Source: Cellulomonas xiejunii (lineage in GTDB: Bacteria > Actinomycetota > Actinomycetes > Actinomycetales > Cellulomonadaceae). Taken from it: a stretch of DNA of 64,000 nt. The translations under genes and the position numbers were made by a program. Below the pieces are notes generated by a model. It made no database searches and was not told where the DNA came from. It saw nothing but the letters and a program-made list of their open reading frames with translations. Below, in pieces: positions 15,664 through 24,700 of the stretch (position 1 is its first letter; every line of letters starts with the position of its first letter). The stretch covers positions 248,001 through 312,000 of the forward strand of contig NZ_CP101987.1 of the NCBI RefSeq assembly GCF_024508315.1, written 5' to 3'.

Positions 15664-16239
15664 TCACTCTCCCGCACGAAGCGAGCGCAGACGCTCGGCA
15701 AACTCGGGTGCGCCCGCAGTAGCGATCCTGTCGATCAGGTCATGGGCGGTGACCGGCGGATTCTTCTTGCTCGCCGCGGTGCGGCCGAACGCCTCCAGGA
15801 CGTCGCGGCGTCGGCGCGCGAGCAGGTCGACCAGGAACTCGTCCGAGGTGATGACCGCGACGCCGGCGGCGAGGACGGGCTCCGTGCGCAGGTGCTTCAT
15901 GTTGCGGGTCAGCAGCACGTCGACGTCACCGTGGATCGCTGCCGCTGCGTGCGCGCGGTCGTCAGGGTCGGGTGAGAGGTCGTCGGTGATCTTGTCCCGG
16001 TAGAGGGCAGGGTCGATGCGGTACCTCCCGAAGTGCTGGCGCACGGCAGCGCTGACCGACGCCGCAGACTCTGTCGTGCGTCGGCCCTCACGGACGATGA
16101 CGTCCTCCCACTCGGCGAGGACCTCATCGGTCCACACCCAGGTGAACAGGAGATCCTCGGCCAGGGTGAGCAGGACGTCCATGATCGTGAACGGGAACAG
16201 CTCGCTCGTGTCGATGAAGACCCGTGGGAGGCGGGCCAC
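15664..16239 (-). CDS. PIN-domain toxin of a type II toxin-antitoxin pair
   Basis: This 191-residue protein has a PIN ribonuclease fold. FIDTSELFPF carries the first catalytic Asp (residue 10). A TDEVLAEWEDVIV segment holds acidic residues, and DPDDRAHAAAAIHGDVDVLLTRNMKHL contains the later acidic cluster. PIN toxins cleave tRNA, rRNA or mRNA. It starts four bases after the antitoxin stop with a GTG codon. Antitoxin first and toxin second is the usual order. A C-terminal extension of about 50 residues after the core is longer than minimal VapC. Confidence 0.8.
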   Translation of the reverse strand: MARLPRVFIDTSELFPFTIMDVLLTLAEDLLFTWVWTDEVLAEWEDVIVREGRRTTESAASVSAAVRQHFGRYRIDPALYRDKITDDLSPDPDDRAHAAAAIHGDVDVLLTRNMKHLRTEPVLAAGVAVITSDEFLVDLLARRRRDVLEAFGRTAASKKNPPVTAHDLIDRIATAGAPEFAERLRSLRAGE

Positions 16240-16243
16240 CTAC

Positions 16244-16624
16244 CTATGCCCCGAGAGCTGCGCGGATCGCGTCGGCGCCGGTCCGGCGCTCTTCGCGCTC
16301 GGTGGCGACATCCACGACGTCCTGCACGCGGATGCGGCGGTGTCGGCTGCCGGGAAGGCGGCGGAAGGGGAGGACGCCGTCCTCGCACAAGCGGTCGACG
16401 AACTGCCGTGTCACACCGAGTATCTGTGCCGCCTTCGCGGGGCTGACCTCGTCCTCGGCGCGCAGCACCACGACGCGCGCACCGTGCGCGACATCATCGA
16501 GCAACGCGCGCATGGCCGCCTCGACCGGAGTGTCGCCCACCAGTCGGTCCGCCAGTTCTCTGGCGCCGGACCGGATGACCGGGTCCGCAGGGTCGAGAGT
16601 CGTGGAGTGCGCGTGTGCCGCCAT
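16244..16624 (-). CDS. Excisionase-type HTH antitoxin
   Basis: This 126-residue protein has an N-terminal helical part and a MerR/excisionase-like HTH: VSPAKAAQILGVTRQFVDRLCEDGVLPFRRLPGSRHRRI in outline (about residues 66-105). This type is frequently paired with PIN toxins. The ATG at 16622-16624 was chosen because a strong promoter ends six bases upstream, implying a leaderless mRNA with the ATG at its 5' end. Longer in-frame extensions run through the promoter and are rejected. The protein probably binds the palindrome in its own promoter. Confidence 0.82.
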   Translation of the reverse strand: MAAHAHSTTLDPADPVIRSGARELADRLVGDTPVEAAMRALLDDVAHGARVVVLRAEDEVSPAKAAQILGVTRQFVDRLCEDGVLPFRRLPGSRHRRIRVQDVVDVATEREERRTGADAIRAALGA

Positions 16625-16630
16625 GCGTCG

Positions 16631-16658
16631 ATTGTAGGCGCATCTGCAATAACAGCAA
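16631..16658 (-). promoter_or_regulatory. Promoter of the toxin-antitoxin operon
   Basis: Read on the minus strand, TTGCTG (16653-16658), a 16-base spacer and TACAAT (16631-16636) form a near-consensus promoter. The expected start point is at or next to the antitoxin ATG (16624), giving a leaderless transcript. Confidence 0.65.
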
Positions 16659-16676
16659 CCACGTGGTGCGTGCTGT
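16652..16676. promoter_or_regulatory. Palindromic operator of the toxin-antitoxin operon
   Basis: A perfect ten-base palindrome ACCACGTGGT (16658-16667) is flanked by ACAGCA (16652-16657) and TGCTGT (16671-16676), also an inverted pair. It covers the -35 of the antitoxin promoter, the expected place for autorepression by the toxin-antitoxin complex. Confidence 0.55.
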
Positions 16677-16739
16677 GAGTGGGGTGCCCACGACCGCCAG
16701 ACACCGCGCCGCACACGGTCACGTCGACGTCCGAGCTCC

Positions 16740-17711
16740 TCAGGCCTCGCCGTCCCACCACGCCAGGACGCGGGCGGCGTGGAACGTCAGCCACCGGGAC
16801 GGCTCGCCCGGCGGCACGTCGACCTCGAACCACGCGCGCCCCGGCAGGCGGTGCTCCTGCAGCCACGTGCCGTCGGGCTGCCGGGCGGCGCGCACGGTCT
16901 CGACCGCCTCCGCGAGGCGCGCGTCGGGCGCGGTGCCGTCGTGCAGCGCCGCCGCTCGGAAGTGGTCGAGGGCGTTCAGGGTGCTGAACCGCCAGCGGAA
17001 CGGGTAGCAGAACACCGTGACCCACGGGCCGAGCGGCTCACCGTCGGTCACACGGCGCAGCAGCCGGCGCTCGAGCAGGTACTCCTCACCGGCGTGCCGG
17101 GCAGCGCGCAGCGCGTCGGAGCCGGTCGCGGCCTCGTACGACAGCAGGCCCTTCACCGTGTTGAGGGTCGAGTGCACCGACGAGCGCGTGGAACCCTCCA
17201 CCCATTCGCAGTTCCAGCCGCCGTCGGGCAGCCGGTGCTCGGGGAACCACGCCGCGAGCCCGCTGACGTCCGCGCCGAGCCACGCCCCGTTCGCGAGCGT
17301 GAAGGCGTTGATGCAGCAGTCGACCTCGCCGACCCAGTACGGCTCGTCGTTGTACTCCCAGCGGCTGTTCGCTTGCAGCCGCTCGGCCGTGCCCGCGAGC
17401 ACACCGGCGTCGAGCCCCCAGTCGCGCAGCGTGTTGAGGGTCCACGTCGTCGCGGTCCACGGTTGACCCGCGCCGGGCTGCGCCTCGGGCCCCTCGAAGT
17501 CGAAGCCGCGCGGGAAGTACGCACCGCCCGCCCACTGGCCGTCGTCGTCCTGCAGCGCGAGCAGCCGGGCACCGAACCCCTCGGTGGCGACGCGCGCCCG
17601 GGTCGCCCGCCAGACCTCCTCGGGCGCACCGACGAGGTCACGCTCGACCTGCCACCGCAACGCAGGATCGGAGTCGAGGAGCCAGTCGAGCAAGGTGGGT
17701 TCGAGGGCCAT
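16740..17711 (-). CDS. Squalene-cyclase-like alpha-toroid protein
   Basis: This 323-residue protein is built of helical repeats with QxxDGxW-type turns: LQDDDGQWAGGAYF, RLPDGGWNCEW and RQPDGTWLQEHRL. These are features of the prenyltransferase / squalene-oxidase repeat superfamily. It is about half the length of true squalene-hopene cyclases, and no DxDD-type acid motif was noticed, so it is unlikely to be a complete terpene cyclase. Short cytosolic toroids of this kind are common in Actinobacteria without a known function. The start is the ATG at 17709-17711. No terpene or isoprenoid genes lie nearby. Confidence 0.7.
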   Translation of the reverse strand: MALEPTLLDWLLDSDPALRWQVERDLVGAPEEVWRATRARVATEGFGARLLALQDDDGQWAGGAYFPRGFDFEGPEAQPGAGQPWTATTWTLNTLRDWGLDAGVLAGTAERLQANSRWEYNDEPYWVGEVDCCINAFTLANGAWLGADVSGLAAWFPEHRLPDGGWNCEWVEGSTRSSVHSTLNTVKGLLSYEAATGSDALRAARHAGEEYLLERRLLRRVTDGEPLGPWVTVFCYPFRWRFSTLNALDHFRAAALHDGTAPDARLAEAVETVRAARQPDGTWLQEHRLPGRAWFEVDVPPGEPSRWLTFHAARVLAWWDGEA

Positions 17712-17901
17712 GGTCCACGGTAGCGAGGGACGGTGACACGGAGGGGTGAGGACCCGAGCGGCGTCACATCAGACCTGGAGGCTGACGACCCGCCACGCAC
17801 CTGGTGCACTGATCAGGTGCGGCCTCCGGGTGGTGCGGGAGCCCCGAGTTCGTGGCCCGTCCGCGTGTCCGCGGGGCACGTCACACCCTGAGTTCGACAG
17901 T

Positions 17902-18708
17902 TCAGCCATCGAGACGGTCGTAGACCCGCCCGGGAACCAGCACTCCGACACTCTCCTGCCACGTGGGGTGCGGGTGCACGCGCAGGGAGAAGCTGTCCCT
18001 GAGAAAGTTGTTGAGGTTCAGCACGAGGTCGACCTCGTCGTACGCGTTGAGAGCGATGTCGCGCACCCGCCACCTCAACCTGACGTTGCCTGTCAGGAGA
18101 TGAACCGCACGCGGGGTGCCGAGTTCATGTGCTGGGAGTGTCTTGGTCCATGTCAAGGTCGTCTCGGCGCGCGGGCGGACCACGACTCCGTCCGCATCGA
18201 GGCCGTGCAACTCGCCACCTGCTCCGTCGACCAGGGCGACCCGGGCAATGTAGTCCGACGGATTCTCCAGGTGGATCGTTACGTGGACTCGGAAGACCTG
18301 GCCTTCGCGCTGGAAATCCGAGACGTCTTGCGCTTCGTCGAGGTCGCCCCATCGGCGTCGACCGGCGTCCAGGGGAAGGAGTTCTTGGATGAACGCTTCT
18401 TTGGCTGCCCCCGGGGTTGCCCTGATGAGCACGGTCGGCATCGTCGCGTCGACTCGCTGCTCCGCGGCGCGACGGACAGCGAGAGTGACGTCGCGTCTCT
18501 GTTCCTCACCTAGCGCGCGCGCCCGGTCTGCTTCTTGTCTGGCAACATCCAGCTGACCCTCTGTGAGCTGGACTTGTCTGGTCGAGGCCTCAGCCTGCTT
18601 CTTCGTCCAGTGGGCAGCGCGTCCTGCGAAGTAGCCCGCGACCGCGGCCGCCACGAACGTCAGTACTCCAGTCGCTGCGCCGATCCAGTCCGTCACGGTT
18701 GGCTCCAT
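17902..18708 (-). CDS. Orphan membrane-anchored coiled-coil protein
   Basis: This 268-residue protein starts at the ATG at 18706-18708. An N-terminal transmembrane helix (about residues 8-27, IGAATGVLTFVAAAVAGYFAG) is followed by a charged helix rich in Glu, Gln and Arg (about 30-80), a likely coiled coil. A mostly beta C-terminal domain (about 90-260) has a FRVHVTIHLENPSDYIARVALVDG strand pattern. I do not recognise the family. Its codon use is less GC-extreme than the neighbours, and it lies between a toxin-antitoxin pair and a gene remnant, so it may have been acquired by transfer. Confidence 0.65.
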   Translation of the reverse strand: MEPTVTDWIGAATGVLTFVAAAVAGYFAGRAAHWTKKQAEASTRQVQLTEGQLDVARQEADRARALGEEQRRDVTLAVRRAAEQRVDATMPTVLIRATPGAAKEAFIQELLPLDAGRRRWGDLDEAQDVSDFQREGQVFRVHVTIHLENPSDYIARVALVDGAGGELHGLDADGVVVRPRAETTLTWTKTLPAHELGTPRAVHLLTGNVRLRWRVRDIALNAYDEVDLVLNLNNFLRDSFSLRVHPHPTWQESVGVLVPGRVYDRLDG

Positions 18709-18956
18709 CGTGAAACGGTAGCGACCGTACCGACCCGCAGAAGTGGTGAAGTGGTCTGCTGTCGAGCACGAGCCGGTCGAGGGGCGCGGGGCAGCACCGG
18801 GTGGGCTGACGGTCCGGTCCGGGCGGCGGGAGCCGCCGCGGCCCACTCGACGCCGCCGATCCCGCGCAGGCGGTCGAGCACGGTCGTGTCGACGCCGGCC
18901 GTGACGTCCGCGCGGGCGACGACGGTGCGTGTGCCCGCCGAGTCGACGTGGTCCAT
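18709..18956 (-). pseudogene. Possible FtsX-like ABC permease remnant
   Basis: On the minus strand a frame from an ATG at 18954-18956 reads HVDSAGTRTVVARADVTAG and then RLRGIGGVEWA. This resembles the extracellular start of FtsX/MacB-type permeases (a 'DxAGxRxVVVRAD...GLxxxxVxRLxxLxGVEWA' pattern from memory). After about 45 residues the frame loses similarity and runs Pro/Arg-rich. No transmembrane helices or ATPase partner are nearby. It may be a short relic, or chance. Confidence 0.3.
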
Positions 18957-18996
18957 CACGGTCGACGGGTTCTGACGGAGCCGTCGACGGCCGACG

Positions 18997-21300
18997 TCAG
19001 CGGCGGTCGGCCAGCCGGTCGCGCAGCAGGACGGCGATGTCGGCGACCTCGGGGACCCCGACCTGCGGCTGCGCCGGGGCGGCAGCAGCCCGACGTGGTC
19101 CGGCGGGCTCCTGCGTACCGGTCGTCGCAGCGCCGGGGGCGGGACGCGTGCCGCGGTTGACGGGCGTCGTCCCGTCCTGCGGCGCGTCGTCGTGCGACGC
19201 CCGCGCGTGCGCCGCGACGCCGTCACTGAGCATGACCGTGCAGAACGGGCACGCCGTGGCGATGGCGCTCGCACCTGTCGCGACGGCCTCGGCGGCGCGG
19301 ACCGTGCCGATGCGCTCGCCGATCGTCTCCTCCATCCACATGCGTGCGCCGCCCGCACCGCAGCAGAACGACGTCTCGCGGTTGCGCGGCATCTCGGCGA
19401 GCGTGACGCCGGCCGCGGCCAGCAGCTCGCGCGGCGGCTCGTACACCTGGTTGTGACGGCCCAGGTAGCAGGGGTCGTGGTACGTCACGGTGGTCCCGTC
19501 GGCGTCCTCGCCCACGCCCGGCGCGAACCGCAGCCGCCCCTCGCCGACGAGCGTGTCGAGCAGCTGCGTGTGGTGGACCACCTCGTACCGGCCGCCCATC
19601 GCGGGGTACTCGCGGGAGATCGTGTTGAAGCAGTGCGCGCACGTGACGACGATGCGCTGCGCGCCGACCTCGTTCAGGGTCTCGACGTTCTGCGCCGCGA
19701 GCATCTGGTACAGCGCCTCGTTGCCCGCGCGCCGGGCGGGGTCGCCCGTGCACGTCTCGCCGTCGCCGAGCACCGCGAACGTGACGCCAGCGGCGTGCAG
19801 CAGCTCGGCCACCGCGCGCGTCGTCTTCTTGGCGCGGTCCTCGAAGGCTCCGGCGCAGCCGACCCAGAACAGCCAGTCGACCTCGGCGGTGGACTCCAGG
19901 TCGACCCCGACGACCGGCACGTCGAACTCCAGGCCCTTGGCCCAGTCGAGGCGCTGGCGCGCGGGCAGGCCCCACGGGTTGCCGCGCCGCTCCATCTTGG
20001 TGAACGTGCCGCCCAGCTCGGCAGGGAACGCCGACTCCATGAGCGTCTGGTAGCGGCGGATGTCGACGATGGTGTCGACGTGCTCGATGTCGACGGGGCA
20101 CTGCTGCACGCACGCGCCGCACATCGTGCACGCCCACAGCACGTCGGGGTCGATGACGCCGGACGCGACCAGGTCGACGCCCAGGTGCGGGTCCGCCAGC
20201 GCGTCGGCCGACGCCCCCGCGGCGCGCGCCGCCTGCACGTACGGCGCGGTGGCGGCCGCGTGGTCGCGCAGCGCGAGCGTCAGCAGCTTGGGGCTCAGCG
20301 GCTTGCCGGTCGCCCACGCGGGGCACTGGTCCTGGCAGCGGCCGCACTCGGTGCACGTCGCGACGTCGAGCAGCCCCTTCCAGGGCAGGTCCTCGATGGC
20401 GCCGACGCCCAGGCGCAGGTCCTCGGGCAGGTCGTCGACGGCCGTGAGGTCGAGCGGCTCGCCCGCGGCGTCCCGCAGCGGCACGAGCGGGCCCAGCGCG
20501 GGCGCACCGTCCGGCTCCCGGCGGGCGTACACGTTGACGATCGCGAGGAACCGGTGCCACGCCACGCCCATCGTGGGCAGCATCCCGACGACGACGAACC
20601 ACGCCATCGACACCAGGATCTTCACCAGCGCGACGACGACCACGGCCGTCGCCAGCGCGTCCGGCGACGCCGACGTCCACGCCGACCCGAACCACGCGGT
20701 GAGCGGGAAGTGCAGCGCGGTGGCCCACGCCTCGCCGTCCTGCACCCCGAGCGCGTACTCCAGCCCACGCAGCACCAGCACCGCGACGACGACCAGCAGG
20801 ATCGTCGCCTCGACGACGTACGCCCACACCTGGTTGGACCCGAAGAACCGGGACCGCCGTTGCGTGACCTCCGACTCGTCCGCACGCGGACGCACGCGCT
20901 GCCGCAGCACGATCAGGTACCCGATGCCCAGCAGCCCCAGCCACGCGAACGCCTCGACCGCCCACTCGAGCGGCGCCCAGTGGCCGACGAGCGGCAGCCC
21001 GTACCGCGGGTCCACGAGCTGCCCGTAGCCCGTCAGCAGCGTGACGACCAGCACGGGGAACGACACCATGACGACCCAGTGCGCCGCCCGCACGGCCGGA
21101 CGCTGCTGGAACCGCCCGTGGCCGAGCACCTCGCGCACGAGCGTCGCGAGCCGCGGCCCGACGGGCGCCCAGCGTCCCGGCAGCGGACGGCCCGTGCGCA
21201 CGGTCCGTACGATGGCGACGACGCCCCGGGCGAACACCGCCACACCCACCACCGTCGCCACTGCCGCCAGCACGACCGCCACCACCTGCAACGCGTCCAC
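18997..21300 (-). CDS. Membrane Fe-S oxidoreductase (heterodisulfide-reductase-like)
   Basis: This 767-residue fusion has an N-terminal nitrate-reductase-gamma-like membrane part with several helices (about residues 5-255), two ferredoxin-type 4Fe-4S sites (CTECGRCQDQCP near 316-327 and CTMCGACVQQCP near 391-402), and a C-terminal HdrD/GlpC-like part with two CCG domains (WVGCAGAF, CAHCFN, HDPCYLGR, FCCGAGGARMW). It probably passes electrons between a soluble donor, such as an electron-transfer flavoprotein, and membrane quinone. The last 90 residues are Ala/Pro-rich and poorly conserved. The start is GTG at 21300. An iron-box-like half site lies just upstream. Confidence 0.85.
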   Translation of the reverse strand: MDALQVVAVVLAAVATVVGVAVFARGVVAIVRTVRTGRPLPGRWAPVGPRLATLVREVLGHGRFQQRPAVRAAHWVVMVSFPVLVVTLLTGYGQLVDPRYGLPLVGHWAPLEWAVEAFAWLGLLGIGYLIVLRQRVRPRADESEVTQRRSRFFGSNQVWAYVVEATILLVVVAVLVLRGLEYALGVQDGEAWATALHFPLTAWFGSAWTSASPDALATAVVVVALVKILVSMAWFVVVGMLPTMGVAWHRFLAIVNVYARREPDGAPALGPLVPLRDAAGEPLDLTAVDDLPEDLRLGVGAIEDLPWKGLLDVATCTECGRCQDQCPAWATGKPLSPKLLTLALRDHAAATAPYVQAARAAGASADALADPHLGVDLVASGVIDPDVLWACTMCGACVQQCPVDIEHVDTIVDIRRYQTLMESAFPAELGGTFTKMERRGNPWGLPARQRLDWAKGLEFDVPVVGVDLESTAEVDWLFWVGCAGAFEDRAKKTTRAVAELLHAAGVTFAVLGDGETCTGDPARRAGNEALYQMLAAQNVETLNEVGAQRIVVTCAHCFNTISREYPAMGGRYEVVHHTQLLDTLVGEGRLRFAPGVGEDADGTTVTYHDPCYLGRHNQVYEPPRELLAAAGVTLAEMPRNRETSFCCGAGGARMWMEETIGERIGTVRAAEAVATGASAIATACPFCTVMLSDGVAAHARASHDDAPQDGTTPVNRGTRPAPGAATTGTQEPAGPRRAAAAPAQPQVGVPEVADIAVLLRDRLADRR

Positions 21301-21302
21301 GC

Positions 21303-21313
21303 GGCCAACCTAA
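21303..21313 (-). promoter_or_regulatory. Possible DtxR/IdeR half-site at the Fe-S oxidoreductase start
   Basis: GGCCAACCTAA on the plus strand matches ten of eleven bases of the right half of the consensus iron box (GGCTAACCTAA), three bases from the oxidoreductase start codon. The other half does not match, so regulation by iron is only a suggestion. Confidence 0.25.
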
Positions 21314-21700
21314 CGTCCCGGCCCGGCGCGCACGTGGGTCGCCCGGACCGCGGTCACGACGACCCGTGCGGGATCGGCAGGCCGCGGCGCGCGTGGTGTC
21401 GCGCACACCGCGTCATGCCGGGCCGTGACCGGGGAGCACGCTCAGCGGTTGGTAATATCGACGCGTTCCCAGCACCCACCACGACGCTCCCGACCAGCGG
21501 GAACCCGACGGCCAGCGCCCCGGGTCCGCCTGCAGGGTCGACGGCGCCGCGCGTGGTCGCACCTTCCCAACTTCGGGCCGCGGCCCCGGGTCTCGCGTGA
21601 GCGAGTTCGGACCGCGCCCCCGGCCCGTCGTCGTCGTCGGGTCGGACCACACAGGACCTGACCGACCGACCACCCGCCCCCGACACGGACGGAGCCGGAC
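21314..21700 (+). other. Long leader region upstream of the Mrp operon
   Basis: About 390 bases separate the divergent Fe-S oxidoreductase and mrpA. TAATAT at 21453-21458 is an unusually AT-rich hexamer for this genome and a good -10 candidate, although no clear -35 is seen at the right distance. If used, the transcript would have a leader of roughly 235 bases with several GC-rich inverted segments. No small frame in it looks like a gene, and no known riboswitch core was recognised. Confidence 0.4.
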
Positions 21701-24700
21701 GTGCTGCTGCTGCTGACGATTCACCTCGCAGCGGCCCTCGTCGCGCCCGTGCTCTTCCGCTGGTGGGGGCGTCGCGCGTTCTGGGCGCTGGCGCTGGCGC
21801 CCGCGTCGGCGGTCGTGTGGGCGCTGTCGTGGACGGGGGAGGTGCAGTCCGGCAACGGCCCGGCCGAGCTCGTCGAGTGGGTGCCCGCGCTGGGCCTCGA
21901 CCTGAGCTTCCGGCTCGACACGCTGTCGTGGCTCATGACGGTCGTCGTCGGGGGCGTCGGCGCGCTCGTCCTGGTCTACTGCGCGGCGTACTTCTCGCCG
22001 ACCGCGTCCGGGCTCGGCAGGTTCGGCGGGGTGTTCACCGCGTTCGCCGGCTCGATGCTCGGCCTCGTCACCGCCGACGACATGCTGCTGATGTTCGTGT
22101 TCTGGGAACTCACGACCGTCACGTCGTACCTGCTCATCGGGCACTACGCGGACCGCAAGGCGAGCCGTCGCGCCGCCATGCAGGCGATCATCGTGACCAC
22201 CGCAGGCGGCCTGGCGATGCTCGTCGGCGTCGTCATCCTGGGCCAGGCGGCGGGCACGTACTCGATGTCGGCGGTCATCGCCGACCCCCCGGCGGCGTCC
22301 TCCGCGGTGGTCGCCGCGGTCGCGTGCCTGCTCGCGGGCGCCGCGACCAAGTCCGCGCTGATCCCGTTCCACTTCTGGCTGCCCGCGGCCATGGCCGCGC
22401 CGACGCCCGTGAGCGCGTACCTGCACGCCGCGGCCATGGTGAAGGCCGGCGTCTACCTGGTCGCCCGGTTCGCCCCCGCGTACTCCGAGTTGCCGGTGTG
22501 GCGCTGGACGATCGTGGTGCTCGGCTGCGGGACGCTGCTGCTCGGCGGGTACCGCGCCCTGCGCCAGCACGACCTCAAGCTCGTGCTCGCGTTCGGCACC
22601 GTGAGCCAGCTCGGCCTGATCATCCTGCTCGTCGGCCTGGGCACGCAGGCGACCGCGCTCGCGGGCCTGGCGATGCTCGGCGCCCACGCGATGTTCAAGG
22701 CGGCGCTGTTCCTCGTCGTCGGCACGGTCGACGTCGCGTGCGGCACCCGTGACCTGCGGCGCCTGTCCGGCGTGGGGCGTGCCCTGCCGTGGACCGCGCT
22801 CGCCGGTGGCCTGGCCACCGCGTCGATGATCGGGCTGCCGCCGTTCGCGGGGTACGTCGCCAAGGAGGCCGGCCTCGAGGGGGTCGCCCACCTCGAGGAC
22901 GGCACGGTCGGCTGGATCGTCCTGGCGGCCGTCGTCGTCGGGTCGGCGCTGACCGTCGCGTACGGGCTGCGGTTCTGGTGGGGCGCGTTCGCGACCAAGG
23001 ACGCGCTCGTGCCGCAGTCCAAGACGCAGGACTCCGAGGGCATCGCCACCACGACGTCGCTCGCCGCCGGCGGGGACGAGTCCGTCGAGCCGGCGCCCGT
23101 GACGCGCCCGTCGTTCGTGCTGACGTGGCCCGCGCTGATCCTGTCGTTCCTCGGGCTGGCCGTCGCGCTGCTGCCGCAGCTCGGTGAGCACCTGCTCGCG
23201 CCGTACGCGGCGACGTACCCGGTCGGCGAGCCCGGGCACCTGCTGCTGTGGGGCGGCTTCGGCCTCGTGCTGTGGCTCACGGTCGGCATCCTCGGCGCCG
23301 GGGGCCTGCTGTTCCTCGTGCGCGACAAGGTCGAGCGGTGGCAGGCGCGCGTGCCGCACCTGCTCGAGGCCGACCACACCTACCGCCGGGCGATGCGCAA
23401 GCTCGACGACCTCGCGGCCGACGTCACGGCCGTCACGCAGCGTGGTTCGCTGCCCCTGTACCTCGGCGTCATCCTGTTCACCTGGGTCGTGTCGGTCGGG
23501 TCGGCGCTGATCGTCGGCACGTCGCTGCCCACCGAGGTCCGCCCGTGGGACTACGCGGCGCAGACGGTGTTCGCGGGGGCGGCGATCGTCTCGGCGATCC
23601 TCGTGGCGCGCGCCCGCCGGCGCCTCAAGGCGGTCATCCTCGCGGGCATCAGCGGGTACTCGATCGCCGGCATGTTCCTGCTCTACGGCGCCCCCGACCT
23701 CGCGGTCACCCAGGTGCTCGTGGAGACGATCACGCTCGTCGTGTTCGTGCTCGTGCTCCGCCGGCTCCCCCCGTACTTCTCGGACCGCCCGCTGGCGACG
23801 TCCCGGTGGCTGCGGCTCGGGCTGGGACTGGCCGTCGGCCTCGTCGTCGCCGGGGTCGCGCTGGTCGCACCCTCGGCCCGCATCCACGCGCCCGTGTCCG
23901 CGGACTTCGCGACCGAGGCCTACGAGTTCGGCGGCGGCAAGAACATCGTGAACGTGACGCTCGTCGACATCCGCGCCTGGGACACGATGGGTGAGATCTC
24001 GGTGCTGCTCGTGGCCGCGACCGGCGTCGCCTCCCTGGTCTTCCTGTCCGCCCGCGGCGGCCGGATCTTCCGCGAGCGCGAGGCGCCCGCCGACCGCGCC
24101 GTGTGGGGCGGGACGCCGGACCCGATGGCCTCGCTGCGCCGCCCGAGCAGTGCGCCGGCGCAGGCCGCCCCCGACGTCGAGGCACCCACGACGCCGGTGC
24201 GTGGCACCAACCGGGCCGTGGGGTCACGCGCCCGCGAGTGGCTGCGTGCGGGGCGCACGGTCGCGCCGCAGCGTCGCTCGGTCATCTTCGAGGTCGTCGT
24301 ACGGCTGCTGTTCCACACGATGATCGTGTACTCCGCGTTCCTGCTGTTCAGCGGGCACAACCAGCCCGGCGGCGGGTTCGCCGCCGGCCTGGTGACGGGC
24401 ATCGCGCTGGCCGTGCGCTACCTCGCCGGCGGGCGCTACGAGCTGGGCGAGGCCGCGCCCGTGCAGCCCGGCGTGCTGCTCGGGACGGGCCTGTTCCTGT
24501 CGGCCGGCGTCGGCCTCGTCGCGCTGTTCGTCGGCGGCAACGTGCTGGAGTCCTGGATCCTCGAGTTCCACCTCCCGATCTGGGGGGAGGTCAAGCTCGT
24601 CACCAGCCTGTTCTTCGACGTGGGGGTGTACCTGGTGGTCGTCGGGCTCGTGCTCGACATCCTGCGCAGCGTGGGCGCCGAGATCGACCGCCGCGCCGAG

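Noticed and set aside
18741-18756. GAAGTGGTC near a gene start as another copy of the palindrome family
   Set aside because: Only nine bases match and the TCACA half is absent, so chance is likely.
21413-23887. Minus-strand open frame of 824 codons
   Set aside because: It is a shadow of mrpA, with an Arg/Asp/Glu/Gln-rich translation and no recognisable domain.
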